A DNA stretch of 64,000 nt from DASUXA01 sp036378155 (GCA_036378155.1 DASUXA010000057.1:1-64000), one strand, 5' to 3'; counted from the first letter of the stretch, positions 7,902 to 16,786 are shown. The notes: a model not told the origin generated them from the letters alone. Numbers and translations: made by a program.

Positions 7902-8567
7902 ATGGCGCAGCAGCGGGGTCGTGTCTCCGGCTACTCACAGCCGGGCGGCCGGCGGCGCCCGTCCACCGCGGCGGGCGCGACCGGTCGGGGCGGCGCGGGG
8001 CAGCCGCGCGGCGGGGCGGGCGCGGATCGTGCCCGGCTGCGCGCCGTGATCGCGCCCGTGGTCGACGCCCGCGGCTTCGATCTCGAGGACCTGACGGTTT
8101 CCCGGGTCGGCCGTCGCCATCTCGTCAAGGTCACCGTCGACCGGGACGAGGGCGTCGGCTCCGACGCCGTCGCGACGCTGTCCCGGGACATCGCGGCGGC
8201 GATCGACGAGGCGGAGCGGACCGGTGGGGAGTTCACCAGCGGCGAGTACGTGCTGGAGGTCAGTTCACCCGGCGTGGACCGGCCGCTGACCGAGCCGCGG
8301 CACTGGCGACGCAACGTCGGCCGCCTGGTCAAGGTGCGGGTCGGCGACCGGCAGGTCACCGGCCGGGTGAGCCGGGTCGACGACGACGGCGTGCTGCTCG
8401 ACGTCGACGGCGAGGCGGTCGCGGCGCGGTACGCCGAACTGGGCGCCGGTCGGGTCCAGGTCGAGTTCCGCCGGCTCGACGAGGTCGCCGACGAGGACCT
8501 CACCGCATTCGACGACGAAGACGACGACCACGACGACGAGGACCAGGAAGGGGTGGACGAGGAGTGA
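7902..8567 (+). CDS. rimP: Ribosome maturation factor RimP
   Basis: Needed for 30S subunit maturation; binds the small subunit with S12. The protein has 221 residues. After a basic, Gly/Arg-rich leader (residues 1-45) comes the conserved core: LRAVIAPVVDARGFDLEDL, SGEYVLEVSSPGVDRPL and the C-terminal Sm-like barrel with GRVSRVDDDGVLLDV. An acidic tail (DDEDDDHDDEDQ) ends it. The ATG at 7902 follows AAGGGGCGGGG; an upstream in-frame ATG at 7860 lies within the hairpin and lacks a ribosome site. The stop overlaps the nusA start, so the two are coupled, as in most actinobacteria. Confidence 0.93.
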   Translation: MAQQRGRVSGYSQPGGRRRPSTAAGATGRGGAGQPRGGAGADRARLRAVIAPVVDARGFDLEDLTVSRVGRRHLVKVTVDRDEGVGSDAVATLSRDIAAAIDEAERTGGEFTSGEYVLEVSSPGVDRPLTEPRHWRRNVGRLVKVRVGDRQVTGRVSRVDDDGVLLDVDGEAVAARYAELGAGRVQVEFRRLDEVADEDLTAFDDEDDDHDDEDQEGVDEE

Positions 8568-9613
8568 ACATCGACCTCGCGGCCCTCCGCGCGCTCGAGC
8601 GCGAGCGGGAGATCCCGTTCGAGACGATCCTCGCGGCGATAGAGACGGCACTGCTCACCGCGTACCGGCACACCGACGGCGCGAATCCGCACGCGCGGGT
8701 CGAGATCGACCGGCGTACCGGGGTCGCCACGGTGTACGCGCAGGAGGTCGACGAGGACGGTCGGGTCCTGCGCGAGTACGACGACACCCCGCACGACTTC
8801 GGGCGCATCGCCGCGATGACCGCGAAGCAGGTCATCCTGCAGCGGTTGCGCGAGGCGACCGACGAGGTGCACTTCGGCGAGTACGCCGGTCGGGAAGGCG
8901 ACCTGGTCACCGGCGTGGTACAGGCGCACGAGGCGCGTGCCGAGAAGGGCATCGTCACCGTCGACCTCGGCAAGCTCGAGGCGGTCCTGCCCGCCTCGGA
9001 GCAGGTGCCCGGCGAGGTGTACGAGCACGGCATGCGGATCAGGTGCGTGGTGGTACACGTCGCCAAGGGCTTCCGCGGACCGCAGATCACCCTGTCCCGG
9101 TCGCACCCGAATCTCGTCAAGCGGCTGTTCGCCCTGGAGGTACCGGAGATCGCGGACGGCACCGTGGAGATCTCCGCGATCGCCCGCGAGGCGGGTCACC
9201 GTACCAAGATCGCGGTACGGTCGACCCAGCCCGGCGTGAACGCCAAGGGCGCCTGCATCGGTCCGATGGGGCAGCGGGTCCGCGCCGTGATGAGCGAGCT
9301 GCACGGCGAGAAGATCGACATCATCGACTGGTCGGACGAGCCGGCGACGTTCGTCGGCAACGCGCTGTCCCCGGCGAAGGCGCTGCGGGTCGAGGTCGTG
9401 GACGCCGCGAACCGGTCGGCGCGGGTGACGGTACCCGACTACCAGCTTTCCCTGGCGATCGGTCGGGAGGGGCAGAACGCCAGGCTCGCCGCCCGGCTCA
9501 CCGGGTGGCGCATCGACATCCGTCCGGATACCGAACCCGCGGACGCGGGTCGCCGGGAGGCCCCGGACCGCGTGGGTGAGGCAGGAGCGGCCACCAGCGG
9601 CGCGACGGGGTAA
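8564..9613 (+). CDS. nusA: Transcription termination/antitermination factor NusA
   Basis: Binds RNA polymerase and RNA and affects pausing, termination and rRNA antitermination. The 349-residue form has the N-terminal polymerase-binding domain (about 1-120), the S1 domain (VTGVVQAHEARAEKGIVTVDL), and two KH domains (GACIGPMGQRVRAVMSELHGEKID; then LAIGREGQNARLAARLTGWRI). Like other actinobacterial NusA proteins, it lacks the acidic repeats found at the C-terminus in E. coli. The GTG start overlaps the rimP TGA (GTGA). The next gene, ylxR, follows after 9 bases. Confidence 0.96.
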   Translation: MNIDLAALRALEREREIPFETILAAIETALLTAYRHTDGANPHARVEIDRRTGVATVYAQEVDEDGRVLREYDDTPHDFGRIAAMTAKQVILQRLREATDEVHFGEYAGREGDLVTGVVQAHEARAEKGIVTVDLGKLEAVLPASEQVPGEVYEHGMRIRCVVVHVAKGFRGPQITLSRSHPNLVKRLFALEVPEIADGTVEISAIAREAGHRTKIAVRSTQPGVNAKGACIGPMGQRVRAVMSELHGEKIDIIDWSDEPATFVGNALSPAKALRVEVVDAANRSARVTVPDYQLSLAIGREGQNARLAARLTGWRIDIRPDTEPADAGRREAPDRVGEAGAATSGATG

Positions 9614-9622
9614 ACTCTTCGA

Positions 9623-10000
9623 GTGGTACGTCGTGCGCTTCCGGCGCGTCAGGCGCCGGAGGGGCAGCCGGTACGCACATGTGTGGGTTGCCGGCAGCGC
9701 GTGCCAGCCACCGAGTTGCTGCGCATAGTCGCGGTGGAGCGCGGCGCTGACACGTTCAGCCTCGTGCCCGACCCGTCGCGTAGACAGCCGGGTCGGGGCG
9801 CACATCTGCATCCCGATCCGGCATGTTTGGCGATGGCGGAGCGTCGGCGCGCCTTCGGGCGCGCGCTGCGCGTCTCCGGCGTCATCGACGCGGGAGCCGT
9901 CACGGGGTACATCGCCGGGCACCACTCGGAACCGCCGACGGCGGGGCACCCGTCCCGCCCGGAACAGCAAGGTAGGACGACCAGCATGAGCACACGATGA
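9623..10000 (+). CDS. ylxR: YlxR-family RNA-binding protein (DUF448)
   Basis: A 125-residue protein whose core RTCVGCRQRVPATELLRIV (about 18-36) and later RGAHLHPDPACLAMAERRRAF are diagnostic for the YlxR fold, a small nucleic-acid-binding protein always found between nusA and infB. The B. subtilis homologue acts as a nucleoid-associated regulator. The GTG at 9623 stands 6 bases after TAAACT, giving a leaderless promoter within the operon. The last codons read Met-Ser-Thr-Arg-stop preceded by AAGGTAGG; this may instead be an independent minimal cistron (see findings). Confidence 0.88.
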   Translation: MVRRALPARQAPEGQPVRTCVGCRQRVPATELLRIVAVERGADTFSLVPDPSRRQPGRGAHLHPDPACLAMAERRRAFGRALRVSGVIDAGAVTGYIAGHHSEPPTAGHPSRPEQQGRTTSMSTR

Positions 10001-10035
10001 AGTCGCTGAAATGATCAGGCTTCAAGTGCACGAGT

Positions 10036-10069
10036 GAGGTCGCCGCGGGTTACCTGCCCGCGCGACCTC
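10036..10069 (+). promoter_or_regulatory. Strong hairpin before infB
   Basis: GAGGTCG (10036-10042) pairs with CGACCTC (10063-10069), and after a one-base bulge CGCGGG (10044-10049) pairs with CCCGCG (10057-10062), leaving a 7-base loop. That gives 13 base pairs ending 15 bases before the infB GTG and just before its ribosome site GAGTGAGGAG. No U-run follows, so it is not a classical terminator. It may set infB expression, serve as an RNase site, or act as a partial terminator. Confidence 0.6.
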
Positions 10070-10084
10070 GGAGTGAGGAGTGCA

Positions 10085-13036
10085 GTGGCAGGAAAGGCCC
10101 GCGTACACGAGCTCGCGAAGGAGCTCGGGGTCGAGAGCAAGATCGTGCTCGCCAAGCTTCAGGAGATGGGCGAGTACGTCAAGTCGGCGTCGAGCACCGT
10201 CGAGTCTCCCGTCGCGCGTCGACTGCGCGAGGTTTTCGTGACCTCGACGCAGCCGTCGGCTCCGGCGGCACCACCCGCGCCGGCGGCGCCCGCCGGTGAG
10301 CCGAAGGTGTCGGCGAAGCCGGCGCCGCCCAGAAGGCCGGCGCCGCCGCCGAAGAAGGCGCCGGTACCGACCCCGCCGCCGACGGTGAAGCCGGCGAGCG
10401 CCCATGACATCGAAGTCGCGGCCGCCGAGGCGCGTGCCGCGGCGCTGAAGGCTGAGCAGGATGCCGCCGTCAAGGCGGCGCAGCAGGCCGCCAAGCAGCG
10501 GGACACGACGCGCCGGCAGCCGCCGGCCGACGGCGCGTCCGGCCCGCGTCCGGGACCGGGGACCATCCCGCCGCGTCCCGGTGCGGTCCCGCCGCGTCCG
10601 GGTTCCCCGGCCGCCGGTCGGCCCGTTCCGCCGCCCGCCGCCCAGCCGCGGCCCGGCGCTCGGCCGCCGGCGCGCAGCGGCGGTAACAACCCGTTCGGCA
10701 TCAGCCAGGGAGGCGCGCGGCCGACGCCGTCGAACATCCCGCGGCCCAACCCTGCGTCGATGCCGCCCCGGCCCAGTCCGGCGAGCATGCCGCCGCGGCC
10801 GAGTCCGGCGAACATGCCGCCGCGACCCAGCCCGTCGCAGATGCCGTCGCAGCGTCCGGGGCGTCCGGGCGGTCCGGGACGGCCGGGTGGTCCCGGCGGT
10901 TCGCGGGTCGGCGGCGGTGCCGGTCGACCTGCCGGCGGTGGCGGCGGCTTCCGCGGCGGTCCCGGCGGTGGCGGCGGCGGTGGCGGCGGCTTCCGCGGCG
11001 GTCCCGGTGGCGGTGGCGGCGGTGGCGGCGGCTTCCGCGGCGGACCCGGTACCGGAGGTGTCGGCGCCGCCGGACGTCCCGGCGGTGGCGGCGGCGGTCG
11101 TGGCCGTGGCGGCGGCGCTGCCGGCGCGTTCGGCCGTCCCGGCGGCAAGCCGGCGCGCGGTCGGAAGTCGAAGAAGCAGCGCAGGCAGGAGTTCGACAAC
11201 CTGTCCGCCCCGACGATGAGTTCGGGTGCCCCGCGGGGGCAGGGCCAGGTTGTCCGACTGCCGCGTGGCGCGTCGCTGTCCGACTTCGCCGACCGGATCA
11301 ACGCCAACCCGGGCTCGCTGGTACAGGAGATGTTCGGCCTGGGCGAGATGGTCACGGCGACCCAGTCCTGCTCGGACGAGACGCTGCTGCTGCTCGGTGA
11401 GCACCTCGGGTTCGACGTACAGATCGTCAGCCCCGAGGACGAGGACCGCGAGCTGCTCGCCCGGTTCGACATCGACCTCGACGCGGACATCGAGGAAGAG
11501 CTGCTGGTGTCCCGGCCGCCGGTGGTCACCGTGATGGGTCACGTCGACCACGGCAAGACCAAGCTGCTCGACGCGATCCGCGAGTCGAACGTGGTCGAGG
11601 GCGAGGCCGGCGGTATCACCCAGCACATCGGCGCGTACCAGGTGAAGGTGGAGCACGACGACATCGAGCGTGCCATCACCTTCATCGACACCCCGGGTCA
11701 CGAGGCGTTCACCGCCATGCGTGCCCGTGGCGCCCAGGCCACCGACATCGTGGTCCTGGTGGTCGCGGCGGACGACGGCGTGATGCCGCAGACGATCGAG
11801 GCGCTCAACCACGCCAAGGCGGCGGACGTACCGATCGTGGTGGCGGTCAACAAGATCGACAAGCCGGAAGCCAACCCGGCGAAGGTGCGGCAGCAGCTCA
11901 CCGAGTACGGGCTGGTCGCCGAGGAGTACGGCGGCGACACGATGTTCGTCGACATCTCCGCGAAGAGCCGGCTGAACATCGACGGGCTGCTCGAAGCGGT
12001 CCTGCTCACCGCGGACGCGGCCCTGGAGCTGCGGGCGCGGATCGACGGGCCGGCGCAGGGCATCGCGATCGAGGCGCACCTCGACCGCGGTCGTGGTCCG
12101 GTCGCCACGGTCCTGGTACAGCAGGGCACGCTCAGGGTCGGCGACGCGATCGTCTGCGGCGACGGGCACGGCCGGGTACGCGCCATGCTCGACGAGAACG
12201 GGAAGTCGGTCGCCGAGGCGGGCCCTGCCCGTCCGGTGATGGTCCTCGGTCTGACGTCGGTACCGGGTGCCGGCGACACGTTCCTCGTCGTGTCGGAGGA
12301 CCGCATCGCCCGGCAGATCGCCGAGCAGCGGCAGGCCCGGGAGCGGGCGGCGCAGCTGGCCACGCCGCGTCGGCGGGTCAGCATGGAGACGCTGCTGGAG
12401 CAGATCAAGGAAGGCGAGAAGAGCACCCTCAACCTCATCCTCAAGGGCGACGTCTCCGGTTCCGTCGAGGCTCTCGAGGACGCACTGGTCAAGATCCAGG
12501 TGTCCGACGAGGTCCAGTTGCGGATCATCCACCGGGGTGTCGGCGGCATCAAGGAGAGCGACGTCTCGCTCGCCAGCGCGTCGGACGCGATCATCATCGG
12601 GTTCAACGTGCGGGCCGAGGGTCGCTCCCGCGAGCTGGCGGACCGCGAGGGCGTGGAGATCCGGTACTACACCGTGATCTACCAGGCGATCGAAGAGGTC
12701 GAGGCGGCCCTGAAGGGTCTGCTCAAGCCGGAGTACGAAGAGGTCGACCTCGGGTCGGCGGAGATCCGCGAGGTGTTCCGCTCGTCCCGGATCGGCAACA
12801 TCGCCGGCTGTATCGTCCGCTCCGGTCTGATCCGGCGCAACGCGAAGGCGCGCCTGGTCCGCGACGGCGCGGTGGTGGCGGACAACCTCACCATCTCGTC
12901 GCTGAAGCGGTTCAAGGACGACGCCACCGAGGTCCGCGAGGGCTTCGAGTGTGGTCTGACGCTCGGCAACTACAACGACATCAAGGTCGGCGACGTCATC
13001 GAGACCTTCGAGATGCGGGAGAAGCCGCGCGCCTGA
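10085..13036 (+). CDS. infB: Translation initiation factor IF-2
   Basis: A GTPase that places initiator tRNA on the 30S subunit and promotes 50S joining. The protein has 983 residues from the GTG at 10085 (VAGKARVHELAKELGV), which has a GGAG site. The first 400 residues are an IF2 N-terminal helix pair plus a long Ala/Pro/Arg linker and a Gly-rich part with near-repeats of GGGGGFRGGPGG. The GTPase domain holds G1 GHVDHGKT (485-492), G3 DTPGHE and G4 NKID, followed by domain II, III and the fMet-tRNA-binding C-terminal domain (GMQ-like EVFR...GCIV). The length exceeds E. coli IF-2 because of the linker. A strong hairpin ends the unit at 13052. Confidence 0.97.
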   Translation: MAGKARVHELAKELGVESKIVLAKLQEMGEYVKSASSTVESPVARRLREVFVTSTQPSAPAAPPAPAAPAGEPKVSAKPAPPRRPAPPPKKAPVPTPPPTVKPASAHDIEVAAAEARAAALKAEQDAAVKAAQQAAKQRDTTRRQPPADGASGPRPGPGTIPPRPGAVPPRPGSPAAGRPVPPPAAQPRPGARPPARSGGNNPFGISQGGARPTPSNIPRPNPASMPPRPSPASMPPRPSPANMPPRPSPSQMPSQRPGRPGGPGRPGGPGGSRVGGGAGRPAGGGGGFRGGPGGGGGGGGGFRGGPGGGGGGGGGFRGGPGTGGVGAAGRPGGGGGGRGRGGGAAGAFGRPGGKPARGRKSKKQRRQEFDNLSAPTMSSGAPRGQGQVVRLPRGASLSDFADRINANPGSLVQEMFGLGEMVTATQSCSDETLLLLGEHLGFDVQIVSPEDEDRELLARFDIDLDADIEEELLVSRPPVVTVMGHVDHGKTKLLDAIRESNVVEGEAGGITQHIGAYQVKVEHDDIERAITFIDTPGHEAFTAMRARGAQATDIVVLVVAADDGVMPQTIEALNHAKAADVPIVVAVNKIDKPEANPAKVRQQLTEYGLVAEEYGGDTMFVDISAKSRLNIDGLLEAVLLTADAALELRARIDGPAQGIAIEAHLDRGRGPVATVLVQQGTLRVGDAIVCGDGHGRVRAMLDENGKSVAEAGPARPVMVLGLTSVPGAGDTFLVVSEDRIARQIAEQRQARERAAQLATPRRRVSMETLLEQIKEGEKSTLNLILKGDVSGSVEALEDALVKIQVSDEVQLRIIHRGVGGIKESDVSLASASDAIIIGFNVRAEGRSRELADREGVEIRYYTVIYQAIEEVEAALKGLLKPEYEEVDLGSAEIREVFRSSRIGNIAGCIVRSGLIRRNAKARLVRDGAVVADNLTISSLKRFKDDATEVREGFECGLTLGNYNDIKVGDVIETFEMREKPRA

Positions 13037-13051
13037 TCGCTGGTGCGTGTT

Positions 13052-13087
13052 CGATGGCCGGGGTCGCGACAGCGGCCCCGGCCATCG
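13052..13087 (+). terminator. Hairpin terminator after infB
   Basis: CGATGGCCGGGG (13052-13063) and CCCCGGCCATCG (13076-13087) form a perfect 12-bp stem around a 12-base loop, 15 bases after the infB stop. There is no U-run, but stems of this strength without U-runs are common terminators in GC-rich actinobacteria. It likely ends the rimP-infB operon. Confidence 0.7.
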
Positions 13088-13210
13088 GCGTCCGACGACC
13101 GGGCGCGCAGAGCGGGGCGGCGCGGCCGGCGAGGATCAGGCGGTCCGAGGACGACTCGCCGCGGTCCGACCCGTCGCCGCCGTCGGAGGAGTCGGTGCGA
13201 TGATCGCGGG

Positions 13211-14233
13211 ATGGTCGACTACGCGCTGCTCGTCGCGCCGTCCGCGAACCGGGTGTACACGGCGGAGGCGCCGCGCCTGACCCGGGCGGAACTCGCCGCG
13301 TTCGGTACCGTGCTGACCCGCCCCGTGACCGAGGTGGCAGACCTCGAACTGGGCGGGGTGCGGTACATAGGCTTCCGCGTCGACGATCCGGGACTCGACG
13401 ACCGCGACACGGCGTACCTGTCCAACGTGTCGACCGGGTACGCGCTGTTCCGCCGCGAAGGCGGGGACGGCGAGCTGCTGCGACCGGTACCGCTGCGACC
13501 GCTCGCCCGTTTCGACGACGACCTGATCACCATCCCGAAGTACGCCGGGAAGACGAACGAGCAGTTCACCCGGCTGCTGCTGAACCTCACCGTGCTCGCC
13601 GGCGACCGGGCCGGGCGGATGCTCGACACGCCGCTGACGGTGCTCGACCCGCTGTGCGGTCGCGGTACCACCCTGAGCCAGGCGCTGATGTACGGGTACC
13701 ACGCGATCGGCATCGAGATCGACGGCAAGGACGTGGACGCGTACGTCGCGTTTCTGCGCGCGTGGCTGAAGCGCAAGCGGATCAAGCACCGCGCCGACCT
13801 GCACCCGGTCCGTCGCGACCGCCGTCAGGTCGCCCGGTGCTTCGAGGCGACCATCGCGGGCGAGCAGCACCTGGCGGTGTACCACGCGGACACGGTCGAC
13901 GCCCGGCAGTTCCTGCGCGCCGGCATCGCGGACGCGGTGGTGGCGGACCTGCCGTACGGGGTGGCGCACGGCAGCCGCGCCGGTGGCGAGCTGTCCCGCC
14001 GTCCCCTGGATCTGCTGCGCGCCGCGGTACCGGTGTGGGCGGAGCTGTTGCGGCCCGGCGGCGCGCTGGGGATCTCGTGGAACGTGCACGTCGCGGCGCG
14101 CGACGACGCCGCCAAGATCCTCGAGGGCAGCGGCCTGGTGGTGGTGGACGAGCCGGGGTACCGGGACCTGGCGCACTGGGTCGACCAGGCGATCACCCGC
14201 GACATCCTGGTCGCCCGTAAGCCCGTCAGGTGA
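13211..14233 (+). CDS. TRM11-like SAM-dependent RNA methyltransferase
   Basis: A 340-residue protein. The C-terminal Rossmann domain has a SAM site LDPLCGRGTTLSQALMYGYHAIGIEID (DPLCGRGTTL is motif I) and a catalytic loop DLPYG (motif IV), as in N2-guanine RNA methyltransferases of the TRM11/THUMP group. The N-terminal region (1-120) could hold the RNA-binding part, but no clear THUMP domain can be seen. WISWN-like GISWNVHVAARDDAAKILE follows near the end. The substrate RNA is unknown. The position just after infB and before DUF503 suggests a translation role. The ATG at 13211 has only a weak GCGGG upstream, so the start is moderately sure. Confidence 0.8.
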   Translation: MVDYALLVAPSANRVYTAEAPRLTRAELAAFGTVLTRPVTEVADLELGGVRYIGFRVDDPGLDDRDTAYLSNVSTGYALFRREGGDGELLRPVPLRPLARFDDDLITIPKYAGKTNEQFTRLLLNLTVLAGDRAGRMLDTPLTVLDPLCGRGTTLSQALMYGYHAIGIEIDGKDVDAYVAFLRAWLKRKRIKHRADLHPVRRDRRQVARCFEATIAGEQHLAVYHADTVDARQFLRAGIADAVVADLPYGVAHGSRAGGELSRRPLDLLRAAVPVWAELLRPGGALGISWNVHVAARDDAAKILEGSGLVVVDEPGYRDLAHWVDQAITRDILVARKPVR

Positions 14234-14297
14234 GAGGCGCCGCGGGCGCGGCAAACCCGTGGTGATCCACAGCCGTCGCCGCGTACCCTGCTGGCTC

Positions 14298-14591
14298 GTG
14301 TACACCGGAACCGCCGTGTTCGACGTACTGCTGCCCGCCGATTCCCGCTCGCTGAAGGCGAAGCGGTCGTACGTGCGCCCGATCGTCGCCGCGTTGCGCA
14401 AGTTCGAGGTCGCCGCTGCCGAAGTCGGCGCGCTGGACCGGCACGGGCGCGCGGAGATCGGGGTGGCGGTGGTCGCCGCCGATCTCGGTCACGTACACCA
14501 GGTGTTGGATTCCTGCGAGCGGCTGGTGGCCGGTCGCCCCGAGATCGAACTGCTGTCGGTGCGGCGTCGCACCCACGGCGACCACGACTGA
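14298..14591 (+). CDS. DUF503 protein (YlxP-like)
   Basis: A 97-residue protein of the DUF503 family, typically encoded between infB and rbfA. It starts YTGTAVFDVLLPADSRSLKAKRS, where the SLKxKR stretch is conserved, and continues with DRHGRAEIGVAVVAADLGHV. It has a small ferredoxin-like alpha/beta fold; its function is not established, though genomic context says ribosome biogenesis. The GTG at 14298 follows TACCCT by 8 bases, a leaderless promoter, and no ribosome site is present. Confidence 0.87.
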   Translation: MYTGTAVFDVLLPADSRSLKAKRSYVRPIVAALRKFEVAAAEVGALDRHGRAEIGVAVVAADLGHVHQVLDSCERLVAGRPEIELLSVRRRTHGDHD

Positions 14592-14704
14592 GATCGGTAC
14601 CTGTCGTCGCCGGACGGTGCCTGGGGGGCGGTCGCCGCCGGGTTGGCGGATGCGGGCGCCGGGTAGTGTCGAGGGGTCAGTGACTGGTTGCGGAGGTGGG
14701 ACTG

Positions 14705-15160
14705 ATGACGGATCCAGCCCGGGTACGCCGACACGCCGAACGCGTGCGGGAACTCGTCGCGTCCGTGGTTCGCAGCCAGATCAAGGACCCTCGGCTCGGC
14801 ATGATCACGATCACCGACGCGCGGATCACTCCGGACCTGCGCGACGCGACGGTCTTCTATACGGTGCTCGGCGACGCGGCAGCGCAGGAGGGCACCGCCG
14901 CCGCGCTGGACAGCGCGAAGGGGCTGCTGCGCAGCACCGTCGGCAAGGCCCTCGGCCTGCGGCACTCGCCGACTCTGACCTTCGTCCTCGACAACGTGCA
15001 GGACCACGCCAAGCACATCGACGACCTGTTGGAGCAGGCGCGCAGCCGGGACGCGGAGGTGCAGCGCCTCGCGGCGCGCGCCCGCTACGCGGGCGATCCT
15101 CAGCCGTACCGGCTGGACGAGGACGAGGACACCGACGAGACGGTCAGCGAGGAGCGGTGA
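14705..15160 (+). CDS. rbfA: Ribosome-binding factor A
   Basis: A 151-residue factor that binds the 30S subunit and assists 16S rRNA 5' processing. The KH-like core is complete: RVRELVASVVRSQIKDPRLG, ITPDLRDATVFYTVLG and LGLRHSPTLTFVLDNV. An acidic tail (DEDEDTDETVSEER) follows. The ATG at 14705 was chosen because GGAGG is 10 bases before it; an in-frame GTG at 14696 lies inside that site. Its stop is overlapped by the GTG of nrnA. Confidence 0.95.
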   Translation: MTDPARVRRHAERVRELVASVVRSQIKDPRLGMITITDARITPDLRDATVFYTVLGDAAAQEGTAAALDSAKGLLRSTVGKALGLRHSPTLTFVLDNVQDHAKHIDDLLEQARSRDAEVQRLAARARYAGDPQPYRLDEDEDTDETVSEER

Positions 15161-16272
15161 CCCAGGCCAGTGCTGCCGGGGTCGGCGCCGGTCGGACCGG
15201 GGTGCCGTCGAGTTCCGACAGCGCCCGCGCGACGGACGCGCGCTCCGACAGCGCCCGCGCGGCGGACGCGCACAGCGCCGGTGTGCGCCCGACCGACGAG
15301 GACTGGGCGGCTGCCGTCGACGCGGTACGCGCGCTGCCGACGAGCGCGGACATCGTGCTCGCCTGCCACGTCAACCCGGACGGGGACGCGCTGGGCAGCA
15401 TGCTCGGGTTCGCGCTCGGGCTGCGCCGGCTCGGTTACCGTCCGCAGGCGACGTTTCCCGAGCCGTTCGTGGTGCCGGAGCCGCTGCGTGCCCTGCCCGG
15501 CGTCGACCTGCTGGTACCGCCCGACCGCGCGGTACCGGCACCCCGGCTGATGGCCTGCTTCGACGCGGCCAGCCAGCAGCGGCTGGTCGAGTTGTCCGAG
15601 CGGTTCGACCGGGCGGATGTCTCGCTGGTCGTCGACCACCACGCGTCCAACCACGGCTTCGGCACGCTTCGCCTGGTCGATCCGGCGGCGGCGGCGACCT
15701 CGGTGGTCGTCGTGGAGCTGCTGGACCGGCTGGGGGTACCGCTGGACCGGCAGATCGCGGAGTGTCTGTACGTGGCGCTGGCGACCGATACCGGTTCGTT
15801 CAAGTTCGACATGACCACGCCCGAGGTCCACCGGTTGGCGGCCCGACTGTTGGACACCGGACTCAGACCCGGCGAGATCAGCCGCCGGCTGTTCGACGCC
15901 CGCCCGTTCGCGGCTGTGCGGCTGTACGGGGAGGTGCTCAGCCGGACCGTGTTCGAGCCGGCGGCAGCCGCCGGTCGGGGGTTGGTGTGGTCGTACGCGA
16001 CACTGGACGACCTCGCCCGGCACGGGCTGCCCCGGTCCGTCATGGAGGGGCTGATCGACGAGGTGCGCTGCGCGGAGGAAGCCGACGTCGCGTGCGTCGC
16101 GAAGCAGGTCGGCGCGCAGGAGTGGGCGATGTCGCTGCGCAGCAAGGGCGCCGTGGACGTGGCGGCGCTCGCCATGGCGCTGGGTGGCGGCGGGCACCGG
16201 GTCGCCGCCGGTTTCACCGGGTACGGGTCGCTCGAGACCGTGATCGGGGAGGTGCGCAGCCGGCTCGGCTGA
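15157..16272 (+). CDS. nrnA: Bifunctional oligoribonuclease/PAP phosphatase NrnA-like (DHH family)
   Basis: A DHH-DHHA1 phosphoesterase that degrades nanoRNA and 3'-phosphoadenosine 5'-phosphate in RNA and sulfur metabolism. The 371-residue form has the metal-binding HVNPDGDALGS near residue 69, VDHHASN (DHH motif) near 160, and the C-terminal DHHA1 Gly-rich GGGGHRVAAGF that binds the nucleotide. Actinobacteria always place it after rbfA. The start GTG overlaps the rbfA TGA (GTGA). A 10-residue tandem duplication sits in the N-terminal extension (residues 20-39, DNA 15214-15273) before the conserved core. Confidence 0.9.
   Translation: MTQASAAGVGAGRTGVPSSSDSARATDARSDSARAADAHSAGVRPTDEDWAAAVDAVRALPTSADIVLACHVNPDGDALGSMLGFALGLRRLGYRPQATFPEPFVVPEPLRALPGVDLLVPPDRAVPAPRLMACFDAASQQRLVELSERFDRADVSLVVDHHASNHGFGTLRLVDPAAAATSVVVVELLDRLGVPLDRQIAECLYVALATDTGSFKFDMTTPEVHRLAARLLDTGLRPGEISRRLFDARPFAAVRLYGEVLSRTVFEPAAAAGRGLVWSYATLDDLARHGLPRSVMEGLIDEVRCAEEADVACVAKQVGAQEWAMSLRSKGAVDVAALAMALGGGGHRVAAGFTGYGSLETVIGEVRSRLG
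15214..15273 (+). repeat. 30-bp tandem duplication inside nrnA
   Basis: Two copies (15214-15243 and 15244-15273) start TCCGACAGCGCCCGCGCG and encode SDSARATDAR and SDSARAADAH. The duplication keeps the frame and lies in the poorly conserved N-terminal extension of the DHH protein, so it should be tolerated. It is likely a slippage product. Confidence 0.7.
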
Positions 16273-16381
16273 GCGAGTCGGCGGAGGTGCCGCCGAGCGT
16301 GTCGACGTCCGGTTGATCTCAGGGAGAACTGGGGGACCTGACGTCTATCGGGGCGCATGTGAGCGGCGAGACAATCGAGGC

Positions 16382-16786
16382 ATGTCTCAGCCGACGGATC
16401 TTGCCACTGACCCTGTCCGGCCCTGGACCCGCCCCGCCGTACTGGTACCGGTCTTCGCCGTCCTCGCCCTGGTCGGCGGGTTCTTCCCGTCGTTTTCGAT
16501 CGAGGCGAACCTGTACATGATCGCGCTCGGTGGGGTGTTCGCGTGGCTCGGACTGTCCGGGCGGGTACCCAGGCGTCCGCCCGCCCCGGTCGGTCGCGGC
16601 GCCGCGTGGTGGCTGGTACCGGCGCTCCTGCTCGCGGGTGTGGAACTCGTCGACTTCCTGCTCGGTTCGACCGACGCGCACCCGACGCTGTCGCTGTTGG
16701 CGGACCCGGTCCTGGACCGGTACGTAGCGCGCGCCGCCGGCTATTTCGGGTGGCTGACGGTGTTCTGGGGGCTGGTGCGGCGATGA
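16382..16786 (+). CDS. Small membrane protein, unknown
   Basis: A 134-residue protein with about three or four membrane segments: AVLVPVFAVLALVGGFFPSF, ANLYMIALGGVFAWLGLSG, AAWWLVPALLLAGVELVDFL and the final YFGWLTVFWGLV. No catalytic motif is visible and I do not recognise the family. GACAAT lies 6 bases before the ATG, so the message is likely leaderless. It overlaps the next gene by ATGA, which is also a small membrane protein, so the pair probably works together. Confidence 0.7.
   Translation: MSQPTDLATDPVRPWTRPAVLVPVFAVLALVGGFFPSFSIEANLYMIALGGVFAWLGLSGRVPRRPPAPVGRGAAWWLVPALLLAGVELVDFLLGSTDAHPTLSLLADPVLDRYVARAAGYFGWLTVFWGLVRR

Noticed and set aside
10022..12532. An 836-codon open frame antisense to infB, and similar long frames elsewhere (26904-29531, 58645-61377)
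   Set aside because: Very GC-rich DNA leaves all frames open. Their translated sequences are Arg/Pro/Gly-rich without any motif, and the opposite strand encodes clear family proteins.
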